A DNA stretch of 64,000 nt from GCA-2706205 sp964215955 (GTDB taxonomy: Bacteria; Bdellovibrionota; Bacteriovoracia; Bacteriovoracales; Bacteriovoracaceae), in the NCBI GenBank assembly GCA_964215955.1, contig CAXPDR010000024.1, positions 1 to 64,000 on the forward strand, in the 5' to 3' direction. Under the pieces are notes generated by a model. The model saw only the letters and a program-made list of their open reading frames with translations. It searched no databases and was not told the DNA's origin. Below, in pieces: positions 35,536-43,878 of the stretch; the stretch's first letter is position 1, and every line of letters begins with the position of its first letter. A program made the position numbers and the translations under genes.

Positions 35536-36411
35536 TTAAGAGATTGTCATTATTTTGTTAATGGAACCTATAGCATTAACACTTCCATTAAGACTTTTTA
35601 TTCTTATACTTTTGGAAGCTCTTTTCTGGTTATCTTCTTCAATTTCAAATTGAATTCTTGAGTTTAAAAGAACTGGCCTGATAAATTTCATTTCAAGCTG
35701 ATTGAATTCCATTTCATGCTTCTTAAGAGATTCGTAGAGAAGAGACATTAATCCAAAGCCGTGCATTATTGATGTTTTAAAACCAAAAAGTTTGGCAACC
35801 GATGAACTCAAGTGAATAGGATTGAAATCCCCAGTGATTTGTGCATATTGCTTAGCAAATTTTTTAGTAATAAATTGAGAATCAAGAGACTTAAAATTCA
35901 CTACGTCGTATTCTGTTTTCTTTTTGGCCTTAGTTGATGGGACTTTTAAAATTGTTGATGAAATTTCGGCTTCGATTATTTTAATGTTGTATTTATCGGT
36001 AACCCAAATTTTTTGATTAATACAGTATTTCTTTTCTTCTTCTATTATCTCATCAAGGGAACAGGTGAGGTAATATTGAACATTTTGAAACATCTTTTCA
36101 TGAATGGATAATTTAAATCCTTGATTAATAATTTTGTGTAGTGGAAGGTTTGTGGCCCTTAAAAGTTTAAATAACTCTGGAAATACCCACTGTGGAAACA
36201 TATGTGGTGCAATAGTCTTTTTATATCTTCCTTTAACATTGAATAAGCTATGAAAGGCTGAGGTGAGTACAGGGTCAATATTGGTTTCTAGTTTTTTTGA
36301 CACCACTGGAGTTAAATTAACTTCTTTTCTCTTAGGTGAAATTGCATCAATAAAAACTTTAGAAAAAGCTTTTATCATGGGTCTTTGTCTTGTTATTAAC
36401 TGAATTTGCAT
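35536..36411 (-). CDS. MaoC-like (hotdog-fold) dehydratase domain protein
   Basis: A 291-residue protein. The C-terminal half has the R-specific hydratase signature: Ile-Thr-Gly-Asp-Phe-Asn-Pro-Ile-His (catalytic Asp and His), then Ile-Met-His-Gly-Phe-Gly-Leu-Met-Ser. The N-terminal half looks like a second, degenerate hotdog repeat, as in double-hotdog enoyl-CoA hydratases. It probably acts on acyl-CoA or acyl-ACP. The neighbouring M20 and PlsC genes are divergent, so a lipid-related role is only suggestive. Confidence 0.8.
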   Translation of the reverse strand: MQIQLITRQRPMIKAFSKVFIDAISPKRKEVNLTPVVSKKLETNIDPVLTSAFHSLFNVKGRYKKTIAPHMFPQWVFPELFKLLRATNLPLHKIINQGFKLSIHEKMFQNVQYYLTCSLDEIIEEEKKYCINQKIWVTDKYNIKIIEAEISSTILKVPSTKAKKKTEYDVVNFKSLDSQFITKKFAKQYAQITGDFNPIHLSSSVAKLFGFKTSIMHGFGLMSLLYESLKKHEMEFNQLEMKFIRPVLLNSRIQFEIEEDNQKRASKSIRIKSLNGSVNAIGSINKIMTIS

Positions 36412-36499
36412 TATATCTTCTCGTTGTTTTTTATAAGATAGTATTTCGAAATGGAATTGAACAATCGTTTTTTGAAGTTAACCTAATCCTAACATGACT

Positions 36500-36528
36500 T
36501 TAACAATTCATTTTATAAAAATTATGCT
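36500..36528 (+). promoter_or_regulatory. Promoter of the M20-plsC-like operon
   Basis: TTAACA (36500-36505) and TATGCT (36523-36528) are spaced by 17 bp, about 25 bases before the M20 start. The -10 match is moderate. Confidence 0.45.
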
Positions 36529-36552
36529 CTTATTTTTAAAAGAGATTAATAT

Positions 36553-37758
36553 ATGATTGAACCATTAAATATAGATACAGATAAAAACTTTATACTTTGT
36601 GAAGATCCCATACAGGACCTTGAAGATTTAGTAAGTATTGACTCACAATCTAAAAACCTTAAAGGGATTGAACTCGCTCAATGGTATGTTCTTAATAAAC
36701 TCGAAAGAATCGGTTTTGAGACAACATTGATTGTTAATCCCCAATTTGAGTCAGCGCCGTTATTGGTAGGAGAAAAGGCGGGAATATCCCATGAATACAT
36801 AACTTTTATCTGTCACACCGATACGGTTAACTTTGTTGTCAAGCATCCATTCCGAATTGAAAAACACGAAAATAAAATATATGGAGCTGGTGTAGCTGAT
36901 GATAAAGGAGGGGTTATAGCATGTCTTCATAGCATCAAGAAATTTCTAAATCAAAAAGAAAATCATTTTTATGGAATACGAGTTATTGTATCACCGAGTG
37001 AGGAGACTGGTTCTTTAGGCTTTCACGAGATTTTTAAACGTTTTGGTCTTGATAGTAAATATTTACTAGGAATGGAGCCAGCTGATATTTCAGGTAATAT
37101 AATTAAATCAAGAAGTGGAAACAGGTGGTATAAGTTGAAGGTCACTGGAATTAGTGCCCATGCTGGTCGTTTTGGAGAATCTCATCTAAATGCATCTCAT
37201 GAGTTAATGAGTTATATTTACCAATTGACTCACTTTAATAATGAAAAAAATAAAACCCGTTTAAACTTTGGCGCATTAAAATCCACTAATACAACTTATA
37301 ACACTATTTGTGATGAGGTCTCGGCGAAAATAGATATGCGCTTTGATTGTGATATCAAAAGAGATAATATGCATGAGAGGTTTCTTGATGTCATTTCAAA
37401 TCCCATTCATTGCTGTCCTTATTCACATCAAACGAGTAGAACATTTTATTCTATTGAGGATGATTGCCCCCCTCTAAGTGCAAACGATGCCAATAATCAA
37501 CTCGCAATTTTAATGAGTGAAATAATTAGTTCTGTCGAAGGAAATAAGTGTTTTGCCATTCATTCTGGGGGAGCTGCAGATATCAATTATTTAAGTCATA
37601 GGTATAATGCCGGAATTGATGGTTTAGGTCCCATTGGAGAAAAAATGCATACGAATCAAGAATGTATTCGTATTGATTCTTTCTTTTCTAGAATCGAAGC
37701 ATTAAGAGAACTACATACCGTCCTGGATGATAGAGGGGAATTCCCATGGGACATATAA
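36553..37758 (+). CDS. M20-family metallopeptidase/deacylase
   Basis: A 401-residue two-zinc hydrolase of the ArgE/DapE/carboxypeptidase G2 family. Metal and catalytic motifs are present: Cys-His-Thr-Asp-Thr-Val, Gly-Val-Ala-Asp-Asp-Lys-Gly-Gly, and Ser-Glu-Glu-Thr-Gly-Ser. A dimerisation domain follows, with Ser-Ala-His-Ala-Gly-Arg. The C-terminal segment has His-Ser-Gly-Gly-Ala-Ala-Asp. Cytoplasmic; the substrate (amino-acid or peptide amide) is not decidable. It overlaps the acyltransferase gene by 13 bp, so the two are co-expressed. Confidence 0.87.
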   Translation: MIEPLNIDTDKNFILCEDPIQDLEDLVSIDSQSKNLKGIELAQWYVLNKLERIGFETTLIVNPQFESAPLLVGEKAGISHEYITFICHTDTVNFVVKHPFRIEKHENKIYGAGVADDKGGVIACLHSIKKFLNQKENHFYGIRVIVSPSEETGSLGFHEIFKRFGLDSKYLLGMEPADISGNIIKSRSGNRWYKLKVTGISAHAGRFGESHLNASHELMSYIYQLTHFNNEKNKTRLNFGALKSTNTTYNTICDEVSAKIDMRFDCDIKRDNMHERFLDVISNPIHCCPYSHQTSRTFYSIEDDCPPLSANDANNQLAILMSEIISSVEGNKCFAIHSGGAADINYLSHRYNAGIDGLGPIGEKMHTNQECIRIDSFFSRIEALRELHTVLDDRGEFPWDI

Positions 37759-38531
37759 GAGCTGGAATAAAAGCTGCTGCTTTTGGTATCACCTTGTTGA
37801 GTTATTTTTTGCTTACACTTCCTGTTTTATTCTTTTTCAAATTAAAACCAAACTTTTTTAGAAAATTACTTAATAGCTTAGTTTCCTTTTATTCAAAATT
37901 TCTTTTGAAAATGATGGGGTTTAAGGTTTTTACTAAAGATGAATGTAGCTCCGAAAGCTACGATGGGATTCTATTTATTAGTAATCACCTAAGCTATTTA
38001 GATATTCTCATTTTATCTTCAATACAACCTTCATCTTATGTGACTTCATTAGAGATGAGAAAGACTCCACTTCTTGGACAAATATGTTTGCTTGCAGGTT
38101 GTGTTTTTGTTAACAGGAAAAACAAGAAAAATATCCATAAGGAAATTTTTGAAATTACAAAATCATTAACTGAAGGCGTAAACATCACAATCTTCCCAGA
38201 AGCAACGAGTACTAATGGAGAAAGGGTTTTGAGATTTAAAAGGCCGTTATTTCAAGCAGCAATTGATGCTAACAAAGCAGTGATTCCGATAACTATTAAT
38301 TATAACTTTATAAATGGACATCTCGTCTCATTAGAAAATAGAGATCATCTGTTTTGGTATGATGAAATGACTTTTGCTGATCATTTGTGGGGCGTATTTA
38401 AGCTAAGATCGGCGGTAATTACAGTTAATAGGGGTAAATTTATTAATGTTTCTGAAGAATCCGATGTAATCGAGCTTTCACTATTAGCTCATGAAAAAGT
38501 TAATTCCAAATATGCACCGATAATTAGTTAA
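37746..38531 (+). CDS. 1-acyl-sn-glycerol-3-phosphate acyltransferase (PlsC type)
   Basis: Membrane-bound acyltransferase of phospholipid synthesis. The N-terminal hydrophobic segment covers about residues 12-32. The catalytic motif Asn-His-Leu-Ser-Tyr-Leu-Asp (HX4D) is near residue 78 and the second motif Phe-Pro-Glu-Ala-Thr-Ser near 150. The 261 residues are normal for the family. The start lies inside the end of the M20 gene. The later genes include a ceramidase-like hydrolase, so the region may remodel membrane lipids (inference). Confidence 0.88.
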   Translation: MGHIRAGIKAAAFGITLLSYFLLTLPVLFFFKLKPNFFRKLLNSLVSFYSKFLLKMMGFKVFTKDECSSESYDGILFISNHLSYLDILILSSIQPSSYVTSLEMRKTPLLGQICLLAGCVFVNRKNKKNIHKEIFEITKSLTEGVNITIFPEATSTNGERVLRFKRPLFQAAIDANKAVIPITINYNFINGHLVSLENRDHLFWYDEMTFADHLWGVFKLRSAVITVNRGKFINVSEESDVIELSLLAHEKVNSKYAPIIS

Positions 38532-38591
38532 AATTATATTGAAAATCCAAGTTTGTTGAGATACTTTTTGCCAAAAAAAGGGGAACTCTTT

Positions 38592-39089
38592 ATGAAAAAA
38601 TTAATTTTAGCGCTATTAGTGCTTTCAACAACCTTACAGGCGCAAGTGAACAGCGAATTTAAACCTCAGATTCCGGCAACATGTCAAACAAGAGGCATAA
38701 AATCCCTAAATTATATAAAAAATGTAAAAACATTTGAAAATAGTCAGTTGCTTGAAATTAGCTTTTATACCTTTTATGGTGTGTGCAATAATAAGAAGTT
38801 TTCTATAAGAGACTTTTCCCCATTTATGGAAATCGGTATTTATAATCTAGGCTATCAAGTTCCATGGAGAAGATATTATACTCCAACGATTAAAAGAACT
38901 TTTATAAAGAATAACTTAGTTAAAGCAACTATTGTTATTGATAAAACAAAAATCTTTAACAAGAATAATTCAAAGTCATATAAGCTTAAAGTTTTTCCAA
39001 ATTCAAAGGTATCGTATATGTGGAATATATTTTTAAGTTATAAGGAAGTTAGCGATAAGACATCTGTAAGGTTTAAGCACACTAAATAA
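38592..39089 (+). CDS. Secreted protein of unknown function
   Basis: Starts at ATG 38592 after GGGGAA; the product begins Met-Lys-Lys-Leu with a signal peptide cut after Leu-Gln-Ala. The mature 148 residues are basic and beta-rich, with two Cys (in Ala-Thr-Cys-Gln-Thr and Gly-Val-Cys-Asn) that could form a disulfide in the periplasm. I do not recognise the family. It ends two bases before the ceramidase-like gene, which indicates co-transcription. Confidence 0.7.
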   Translation: MKKLILALLVLSTTLQAQVNSEFKPQIPATCQTRGIKSLNYIKNVKTFENSQLLEISFYTFYGVCNNKKFSIRDFSPFMEIGIYNLGYQVPWRRYYTPTIKRTFIKNNLVKATIVIDKTKIFNKNNSKSYKLKVFPNSKVSYMWNIFLSYKEVSDKTSVRFKHTK

Positions 39090-39091
39090 AT

Positions 39092-39763
39092 ATGTTGTTT
39101 AAAAGCTTAGATATTTATTGTGAAAGAGTTGATGCTAGTTTTTGGTCCGAACCAGTTAATGCGCTTACTAATATTTTTATATTTCTAGCTGGCTTCTTAG
39201 GATTTAAAGTTATCCTCAGACTTAGAAAGTCTTCAGGTAAGAAACAAGCACTAATTGCTGCATCTATGGCAATGGTTACTGGTTGTGGTAGTTTCCTTTT
39301 CCACACTTTTGCAAATGTTCTTACTATGTGGTTAGACGTTATTCCAATCATCTTGTTTCAAATTTTTTCTATTAATTTTTATCTACAATATATCTTTAAC
39401 CGTAAACTATTGTTCAGAGGGAGCTTTCTCGTTATATTTGTCGGGCTTTCTCTTTACCTTCAAACCGAAAAGTTTAATACATACTTTAATGGCTCTATGC
39501 TTTATTTTCCCAGTATTATAACTTTAATTGTATTTGGCATTTTGTGTTTGAAGCAAAAGTTCTACGAAGTTGGTAAATACACTTTGGTGGGGGTCAGTGT
39601 TTTTGTGATTTCCATCTCTGCTAGATCAATGGATATGAGTGTTTGTGAGAAATTTCCTTTAGGTACACACTTTATTTGGCATAGTCTTAATGGCATTCTT
39701 ATTTTTTGTTTACTATTGGCTATATTTAAATATCTAGAATTACATGAAAAACAACATTCCTGA
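39092..39763 (+). CDS. Ceramidase-like (CREST superfamily) membrane hydrolase
   Basis: A 223-residue integral membrane protein with about seven hydrophobic segments. It carries the conserved pattern of alkaline ceramidases: Cys-Glu...Ser-Glu-Pro-Val-Asn-Ala-Leu-Thr-Asn near the N-terminus, Gly-Ser-Phe-Leu-Phe-His-Thr followed by Trp-Leu-Asp-Val-Ile-Pro, and a final Asp-Met-Ser-Val-Cys...Gly-Thr-His-Phe-Ile-Trp-His. The Ser, His and Asp residues are those expected to hold the zinc and cleave an amide. The substrate could be ceramide or another lipid amide. Sphingophosphonolipids are known from Bacteriovorax stolpii, which would make a ceramidase meaningful. Confidence 0.8.
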   Translation: MLFKSLDIYCERVDASFWSEPVNALTNIFIFLAGFLGFKVILRLRKSSGKKQALIAASMAMVTGCGSFLFHTFANVLTMWLDVIPIILFQIFSINFYLQYIFNRKLLFRGSFLVIFVGLSLYLQTEKFNTYFNGSMLYFPSIITLIVFGILCLKQKFYEVGKYTLVGVSVFVISISARSMDMSVCEKFPLGTHFIWHSLNGILIFCLLLAIFKYLELHEKQHS

Positions 39764-39829
39764 GTCTTCTTTTCATGTATTGTAATAAAGTTTCCGAAAA
39801 AGTTCTATAGATAAAATTAGGACGTTTTA

Positions 39830-41401
39830 ATGTTTCTACCGTTAGGTCTATTTTTAAGGCTTAAAACCTTTCCTGTGATTACAGTGTTATTGATCTGTAT
39901 TTGTACTATAATGCATTTCGGTTTAAATAGTTATTCAGAAGCTCAATTTGAGTTAATTAAATTAGAAAAGAATGAAGAATATGGAGAAGTTTTACTAAAA
40001 ATTAAAAAAGAGTACTGTGAGACTCTTCATCCAAAGGATATTTGTATTTTGATACCTAATTCTTTGAATGAAAAAAATAAAAAACGCATTCTTATAAAGG
40101 AAGAAGCTGATAAAAAAGAACTCTTAGAGAAAGACTCGGATACAGAAACTAAAATGCCAATGGAGAGTTTTTACTCTCAAATCTCAAGTTCACTGGAAAA
40201 AGCTCAAACTTTTTTAGAGTTTGAGGATCATTTTAATGAAATTATTCTCGAGGACTCTAATTCATCATCGCCTTTGACTAAATTAGTTTCTTTTCCTGAT
40301 TTTGAAGAAAAACATACTGAGTTTTTAAATAAAAAAAGAAATTTGATAAAAGAGAATTTTCTTTTAACAAAAAAGAACTACAACATTAAATCACTTTTTT
40401 TTGCTATGTTTCTTCATGGTAATATCTATCATCTGTTAGGAAATATGTTGGCTCTTCTTGTTTTTGGAATTCATGTAGAAGCTAGAGTGGGAAGTAAATA
40501 TTACTTCTTTTCATACTTTTTTGGAGGCGCTTTAGGCTTATCATTGCAGGTCTTTACATTTAATCAACCTGATTTAATTCTTTTGGGTGCTTCGGCCAAC
40601 GTTTTTTGTATTATGGGGATGTTTTATTTTGTTTTTAAAAACTTTAAAATGAAATTTCTTGTCTTTTATATTATTGTAACAAGAGTAATAACTCTTCCTA
40701 TAAAATATTATTTCTTTGCTTTATTTATCTTGATGGAAGTCATTTTAATTTTTTTTGATATTGATAATATAGCACATCTTGCTCATGTTGGAGGATTGTT
40801 TGTAGGGATTTTTATGGCCTACCTTTGGAACCGTAGAATGTCCTTACCTAATACCTTTTTATATCCAATCGAACTTTACGAATGGCAAACAGCAAAAAAC
40901 TCAAATGACTTTATTAATATCATTCATACAGCAAAAGAGATCCTTGAATATAATCCTTATAATAAAGAGGTTAGAGAGTTTGTATTGGATGAAATATTAA
41001 AGAGAAATTTAAAATTTATAAAAAATAAATTCTTTATTGATGAATTGGGAAATGAAATAAAAGAGTTAATGAAAAGTAAAAAGTTTGAAAATATTATCCA
41101 TCTTCTTGAAAGACTTCCTTTAGAGTACCGAATAAATAGAGCGTTTAAAAATATTTTTCATAAGCAGTTAATAGAACTACTCGATTACAGTATTGATAGA
41201 AAAAAATTAAAACTTTCATTAAAAATTATCGGTGTTTTGACTGAAAAATACTCTAAGGATTCCAGTGTCTCAAATTACCTAAAAACAGCTGAGTCCATTT
41301 TGAAAAATAATCAGCTTAGTGCCAGTGAAATATATGATATTTCTGTAAGCTCTAAGAATATAAAGTTTAAAGATAAGTTAGAATCATTTATAGAGTTTTA
41401 A
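39830..41401 (+). CDS. Rhomboid-family intramembrane serine protease with extensions
   Basis: The rhomboid core is in the middle of 523 residues. His-Gly-Asn...His-Leu-Leu-Gly-Asn-Met starts the core, the catalytic Ser is in Gly-Ala-Ser-Ala-Asn-Val near residue 253, and the catalytic His is in Ala-His-Val-Gly-Gly near 318. A single membrane segment at 15-33 is followed by a charged loop of about 150 residues before the core, much longer than usual. A helical C-terminal tail of about 170 residues follows, possibly TPR-like. It should cleave membrane proteins; substrates are unknown. Shine-Dalgarno AGGA precedes the ATG. Confidence 0.85.
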   Translation: MFLPLGLFLRLKTFPVITVLLICICTIMHFGLNSYSEAQFELIKLEKNEEYGEVLLKIKKEYCETLHPKDICILIPNSLNEKNKKRILIKEEADKKELLEKDSDTETKMPMESFYSQISSSLEKAQTFLEFEDHFNEIILEDSNSSSPLTKLVSFPDFEEKHTEFLNKKRNLIKENFLLTKKNYNIKSLFFAMFLHGNIYHLLGNMLALLVFGIHVEARVGSKYYFFSYFFGGALGLSLQVFTFNQPDLILLGASANVFCIMGMFYFVFKNFKMKFLVFYIIVTRVITLPIKYYFFALFILMEVILIFFDIDNIAHLAHVGGLFVGIFMAYLWNRRMSLPNTFLYPIELYEWQTAKNSNDFINIIHTAKEILEYNPYNKEVREFVLDEILKRNLKFIKNKFFIDELGNEIKELMKSKKFENIIHLLERLPLEYRINRAFKNIFHKQLIELLDYSIDRKKLKLSLKIIGVLTEKYSKDSSVSNYLKTAESILKNNQLSASEIYDISVSSKNIKFKDKLESFIEF

Positions 41402-41419
41402 AAGAACAAGGGGAGATTT

Positions 41420-42055
41420 ATGGCCAAAGTTAGTGAGATGAGTATTGGGGACTTGGAACGATTTATAGTCAAGTTTGAACAAAAGATTCAAAGTGGAGAA
41501 GACGTTGAAGAAAGTGAAAAAAAGTTGGCTATATTAAAGAAAGAGTTTAGTAAGCGAGCAGTCAAAAATAATATTGAAGAAGAATCAGATAATGAAATCA
41601 TAAAGCATCATTCATCTGAAATCGATTATTCAGGTTATGAAGCAGCATCTTTTGGATCTAGAGCGGTCGCTATAATCGTTGATGGGATAATTGTTGGTGT
41701 TCCTAATCAAGTTATAAGTGTTGGATTTGGAATGCTTATGAAGGGTCAAAAAGATCCTATAATTCTTTTAGTTTTAACTATTCTGTCTTTCCTTGTTGGA
41801 ATGGCACTACCAGTAGCTTATGCTGTTTTCTTCTTAAGGAGAGATGGACAAACACTAGGTAAGAAGCTAATGAATCTCAAAGTACTGAATGATGATTCAT
41901 CTGAAGACTTAAGTGTGAAAACAATTCTTCTAAGAGAAGTTCTTGGAAAGTTTATATCTTCAATTGTGTTTTTGTTAGGGTATTTGATCGTTCTCTTTGG
42001 AAAGGATTCATTTCACGATAGAATTGCAAAAACGAGGGTTATAAAATTGAAATAA
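41420..42055 (+). CDS. RDD-domain membrane protein
   Basis: A 211-residue protein. An acidic coiled-coil N-terminus (about 70 residues) precedes an RDD domain. Its first segment has Phe-Gly-Ser-Arg-Ala-Val-Ala-Ile-Ile-Val-Asp, with the Arg and Asp that name the family. A later segment shows Arg-Asp-Gly-Gln-Thr-Leu-Gly-Lys-Lys-Leu. Three membrane helices are visible. Some RDD proteins affect ion transport, but the function is generally unsettled. It follows the rhomboid gene by 18 bp, with Shine-Dalgarno GGGGAG. Confidence 0.82.
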   Translation: MAKVSEMSIGDLERFIVKFEQKIQSGEDVEESEKKLAILKKEFSKRAVKNNIEEESDNEIIKHHSSEIDYSGYEAASFGSRAVAIIVDGIIVGVPNQVISVGFGMLMKGQKDPIILLVLTILSFLVGMALPVAYAVFFLRRDGQTLGKKLMNLKVLNDDSSEDLSVKTILLREVLGKFISSIVFLLGYLIVLFGKDSFHDRIAKTRVIKLK

Positions 42056-42061
42056 ATACTG

Positions 42062-42100
42062 AAAAAATAGAGTGGGGAAAGAGCCCCTCTCTATTTTTTT
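42062..42100. terminator. Bidirectional terminator between RDD and aminotransferase genes
   Basis: A ten-position stem (TAGAGTGGGG with CCCCTCTCTA, one T-T mismatch), six As before and seven Ts after. The flanking genes are convergent. Confidence 0.9.
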
Positions 42101-42112
42101 ATATAAGCTATT

Positions 42113-43228
42113 TTAGTTAAAATGTTTTTTAACGTGATCAACAACATACTGTAGTTCTTCGTCTGTGATATAGGCGAAACATGGAAGGTTAAGTACTGCC
42201 TGAGAAATATAATGAGCATTTCCATTATCAATTTTTCCTGCAAGATATTTAGCTGCACCTTCTTGTTTGCTCATAGCTCCAGGATAGATAGTTCCAGTTC
42301 CTATTCCTGCTTCCTTTAAACTTGCCTGTAGTGCAGGTCTAAGTTCTGGATCAATTAAACCAACAGCACAATATCCATTTTCATCAACATTATCTGCACT
42401 AAGTAGAGGTTTAAATGGAAGTCCTTGTAATTTTTCATAGTAGAACTTTACTGCCTTTCTACGTGAATCAAGTCTTGCATCGATATGTTTTAGAGACTGG
42501 TTTAAGAAAAGAGCTTCATAAGATCCAATTCTTGAGTTGAAGCCAACAAGACCGTGGGTATAGTGAGTCGTACGACCATGATTTCCGAGTGTTTTTGCCT
42601 TTGTTGCCCATTCTTCATTACTAGAGAAGACTGCACCAGCATCTCCAGATGCACCAAGAACTTTTGCCGGATAAAAACTTGTTGTTGCGATTGAAGCAGT
42701 TCCTAAAATATTTTGGCCATCAACTTTGGTATCAAAACACTGGGCGCCATCCTCTATAAGAACTACACCTTTTTCTTTTGCATACTCTCTAATCTTTATT
42801 GTGTCAGGGCTTCCCCAGCCATATAAATGCACCATTATTGCTGCTTTAGGCTTAAACTGATCTACTGCTTGTTTAAATGTATCAATATCCCAATGTAGAG
42901 TTTCTCTTGAGACATCAATCGTTGCAGGATTTGCTCCAACGTTTACAACAGCTTCGAATGTGGCCCAAAATGTCATGTCTGGAACTAAAACAATATCATC
43001 TTTTTGAACCTCAACCGCTCTTAAAGCTAATTGGATAGCATCAGTTCCGTTTGCACAACCTACTGCATGCTTTGCTCCAGTTTTCTTTGCTAGCGATTCT
43101 TCAAGGGCTGCAACTTGTGGTCCTCCAACAAATTGAGTATTGTTAAAAAGAACTTCAACTCCATTAAGGAATTCTTCTTTGAATCCATTTTCAAATCTAT
43201 TTAATGTAATAAAGGGTACGCCGTTCAT
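42113..43228 (-). CDS. DegT/DnrJ/EryC1/StrS-family PLP aminotransferase
   Basis: The start is set at ATG 43228, five bases after GGAG, giving Met-Asn-Gly-Val-Pro-Phe, and not at the longer upstream ATG. The fold-I PLP features are clear: Gly-Cys-Ala-Asn-Gly-Thr-Asp-Ala near residue 65, Glu-Asp-Gly-Ala-Gln near 165, and Ser-Phe-Tyr-Pro-Ala-Lys with the Schiff-base Lys near 190. Family members transfer an amino group to a nucleotide-linked keto sugar for lipopolysaccharide, capsule or glycan synthesis. No other sugar gene is adjacent, so the substrate cannot be given. Confidence 0.9.
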   Translation of the reverse strand: MNGVPFITLNRFENGFKEEFLNGVEVLFNNTQFVGGPQVAALEESLAKKTGAKHAVGCANGTDAIQLALRAVEVQKDDIVLVPDMTFWATFEAVVNVGANPATIDVSRETLHWDIDTFKQAVDQFKPKAAIMVHLYGWGSPDTIKIREYAKEKGVVLIEDGAQCFDTKVDGQNILGTASIATTSFYPAKVLGASGDAGAVFSSNEEWATKAKTLGNHGRTTHYTHGLVGFNSRIGSYEALFLNQSLKHIDARLDSRRKAVKFYYEKLQGLPFKPLLSADNVDENGYCAVGLIDPELRPALQASLKEAGIGTGTIYPGAMSKQEGAAKYLAGKIDNGNAHYISQAVLNLPCFAYITDEELQYVVDHVKKHFN

Positions 43229-43314
43229 ACTATCTCCATGTTTAGGTTTAGAGGATAGCAGATGCTTTAAAATTTGCAAAAGTTTTAATGTGTATTTTGT
43301 TTGATAAGGTACAG

Positions 43315-43347
43315 AAAAAAAAAGCTCTAGACTATTACTAGAGCTTT
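43315..43347 (-). terminator. Terminator of the two small genes 43353-43772
   Basis: A perfect 10-bp stem AAAGCTCTAG/CTAGAGCTTT with a 7-base loop; on the minus strand nine Ts follow. Confidence 0.85.
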
Positions 43348-43352
43348 ATTAA

Positions 43353-43544
43353 TTATTTTTTTTTGTTAATTAGTTGACTTAAAATATCGGCTGCTTTCTT
43401 TTGGGCAGTCGGATCTTTAAGTTTTTCCTGAATTTTACTGATATAGATAGCTATTTCTTGTTTATCCTTACTATGATCAGTTTTAGTAGGTTTCTTTTCT
43501 TTTTCTTTAGGATAATTATCCTTGAATTTTTTTAAAGCACCCAT
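43353..43544 (-). CDS. Small basic protein of unknown function
   Basis: 63 residues, very Lys-rich, with a predicted helix in the second half (Ile-Tyr-Ile-Ser-Lys-Ile-Gln-Glu-Lys-Leu) and a final Lys-Lys-Lys. No motif is recognised. It starts 9 bp after the stop of the gene at 43554 and ends just before a strong terminator, so it is probably translated as the second gene of this small operon. Confidence 0.55.
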   Translation of the reverse strand: MGALKKFKDNYPKEKEKKPTKTDHSKDKQEIAIYISKIQEKLKDPTAQKKAADILSQLINKKK

Positions 43545-43553
43545 GTTTTAAAT

Positions 43554-43772
43554 CTAGGCAGCTTCGCTTTGATATCTTGGATGCGTTGCAACCTTTTTCA
43601 TATGATTTTCAATAACATCAAAAAGTTCTAGCTTCGTACTTTTTGGGTCCATTCCTTCTGGCATGGCAGAGTAAACAATTTCATTGTTAATTTCTGTAAA
43701 AATATACCAAGTGTGACCTAATTTTTGGAAAAGAACTTCTTTTGTGATTTCGTTTGATACTGCATTAGACAT
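43554..43772 (-). CDS. Small conserved-looking protein of unknown function
   Basis: 72 residues with a very good ribosome binding site (AGGAGGG). The middle reads Leu-Gly-His-Thr-Trp-Tyr-Ile-Phe-Thr-Glu-Ile-Asn-Asn-Glu, two or three beta strands followed by a helix. No signal peptide. I do not recognise it. The strong start, operon position and terminator support a real gene. Confidence 0.6.
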   Translation of the reverse strand: MSNAVSNEITKEVLFQKLGHTWYIFTEINNEIVYSAMPEGMDPKSTKLELFDVIENHMKKVATHPRYQSEAA

Positions 43773-43878
43773 ATTACCCTCCTAGTGAATATGATTTTGT
43801 TCTGTCATATAACTCATCGGTGTAAAATTTTTGAAATTAATTATTTTTGATCTTTAATTCAGAAACGGAAAATTTTAC

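Noticed and set aside
43800..43845. Sigma-28-like element ACCGATGA before the small gene at 43772
   Set aside because: The -35 part matches poorly and the gene has no flagellar link; the match is within chance for AT-rich sequence.
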